This document shows positions 63,287 through 64,000 of a DNA stretch of 64,000 nucleotides, piece by piece. The DNA comes from Hevea brasiliensis (Eukaryota; Streptophyta; Magnoliopsida; Malpighiales; Euphorbiaceae), in contig NW_026614806.1 of NCBI RefSeq assembly GCF_030052815.1, positions 3,005,953 to 3,069,952 of the forward strand. The letters are read 5' to 3'. The notes under the pieces were generated by a model. The model ran no database searches. It had not been told where the DNA came from and was given only the letters and a program-made list of their open reading frames with translations. Each line of letters starts with the position of its first letter. The stretch's first letter is position 1. Both the position numbers and the translations under genes were made by a program.

Positions 63287-64000
63287 TTTGCCATTTCTTT
63301 GCCAGTAAAATGACCCTAGTGGCTCGGAAAACACAACTAATAAGTTTTCCTTCTGTCAAAAGCAGCTTTAAAATATCCCAAATGTCGCCTCTATTCATTC
63401 CGATTGAATCTTTGGTTCCAAATCCGCATGAAACCCTGTCAAATCTTTCGAACCCTTTATTTTACCTTTAATATCATTGTTTCACTATTTTTATGTTGTC
63501 TGACTCTTATTTTCAACGTTTCACTATTCATAACTTCTTTAGTCTTTGCCATTTCATTACCACCAAAAAGATCTGTTACCTTAGTACCCTCGATAGCACA
63601 TCAATTAACTTTTATTTTTGTCACAAAGTAATCCTTAAATATCACAAATAACTTGTTTTAGCTCTTTGAAATGTCATCTTCAACCCTGGTTTTCCTTAAA
63701 AATTGTTTTAGGGGCTGTTTTAGCTAATCGACAGAACCTGCACATAATTGTTTCGAACTTTACGATCACCTTAGCTGCGTCCCAAATGAACATGATACTA
63801 AATTTCAGGTAGAACTTCCATCGGTTGCCCAGCGATCTAAAATCTTGCCTTAATTCGCCCCACTGGAACCTTTAGTTCCAAATATGTTCGGAACGGTGCA
63901 AAATCATTGCTGTTCCTTGATTTTGCCTTTCATATCATCATTTCAGTGCTTTTAAATTGTTTGATCATGATTTTATGCGCTCGCTATACAAAATTTGTTT
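63287..64000 (+). repeat. HOR unit 25, cut by window end
   Basis: Subunit a (63287-63544) is complete and b is cut just before c would start. b shares the unusual variant set of unit 13 (AAATATCACAAATAAC, GCTCTTTGAAATG, CTTAAAAATTG). Confidence 0.9.

Larger units (their letters stand above)
24338..64000 (+). repeat. Satellite array of ~1.6-kb four-subunit repeats
   Basis: This is a head-to-tail array of at least 39.6 kb that runs off the window. The unit is 1,496-1,636 bp and is composed of four related subunits a-b-c-d. Each starts with a variant of TTTGCCATTTCTTTGCC and shares boxes in the same order: ATATCCCAAATAAC, TTTTAGGGGCTGTTTTAG, CGTCCCAAATGGAC, TTCCAAATCCGTATGAAACC and ATATCATTATTTCA. 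There are 24 full units plus partial ones at both ends. Open frames of 60-162 codons recur in overlapping frames, are interrupted by indels in some units and mostly begin with TTG, so I regard the array as non-coding. Location in (peri)centromeric or subtelomeric heterochromatin is inferred, not shown. Confidence 0.95.

Noticed and set aside
24588..63631. Recurrent open frames of 60-162 codons across the satellite, for example the 64- and 75-codon pairs
   Set aside because: They overlap each other in different frames, mostly start with TTG, lengthen or break with single-base indels between units and show no domain. They follow from the repeat, not from a gene family.
24338..64000. Ribosomal DNA intergenic spacer subrepeats
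   Set aside because: The unit is purely repetitive over 39.6 kb with no 18S, 5.8S or 25S sequence between units.
24338..64000. CRISPR-like regular repeat array
   Set aside because: Unit and subunit lengths are hundreds of bases with no short repeat/unique spacer alternation and no cas genes. The rest of the window is plant-like.

Overview
The window looks like non-genic nuclear DNA of a flowering plant, probably a eudicot. The evidence is an extremely AT-rich background, Helitron-type termini (hairpin plus CTAG), a Mutator-like MITE with a near-perfect 10-bp target-site duplication, hAT-like MITEs, microsatellites and a very long satellite array. I could not identify the species. I found no intact protein-coding gene, no rRNA or tRNA gene and no CRISPR array. 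The many short open frames are by-products of repeats or of AT-rich sequence.

Positions 1-24337 are very AT-rich and transposon-riddled. Positions 1-2494 are Helitron-like sequence ending in a recognisable 3' terminus. Positions 2495-8574, 12118-13809 and 20640-24337 are an old mosaic of short diverged motifs that recur in both orientations. This mosaic is interrupted at 8575-12117 by Helitron-like DNA, a 755-bp Mutator-like MITE, tandem AT-rich repeats and a possible gene fragment. It is interrupted again at 13810-20628 by Helitron-like 5' ends, an unclassified element-like segment, a tandemly duplicated segment, and two copies of one hAT-like MITE family in opposite orientations.

Positions 24338-64000 are one head-to-tail satellite array that runs off the right edge. 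The repeating unit is about 1.6 kb. It is a higher-order repeat of four related subunits, called a, b, c and d here. In the first unit these are 258, 462, 458 and 455 bp. Subunit a lacks about 200 bp from its middle in every unit checked, so the truncation came before amplification. There are 24 complete units and partial ones at both ends. The first three units beside the left junction are almost identical, while units to the right are more varied and shorter. Many diagnostic variants are shared between non-adjacent units 1.6 to 25.6 kb apart, which points to repeated unequal exchange or conversion.

The most notable content is this four-subunit satellite and its exchange history. It is a structural, presumably heterochromatic region rather than a gene system. 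Whether the family is already described cannot be told from the sequence alone.
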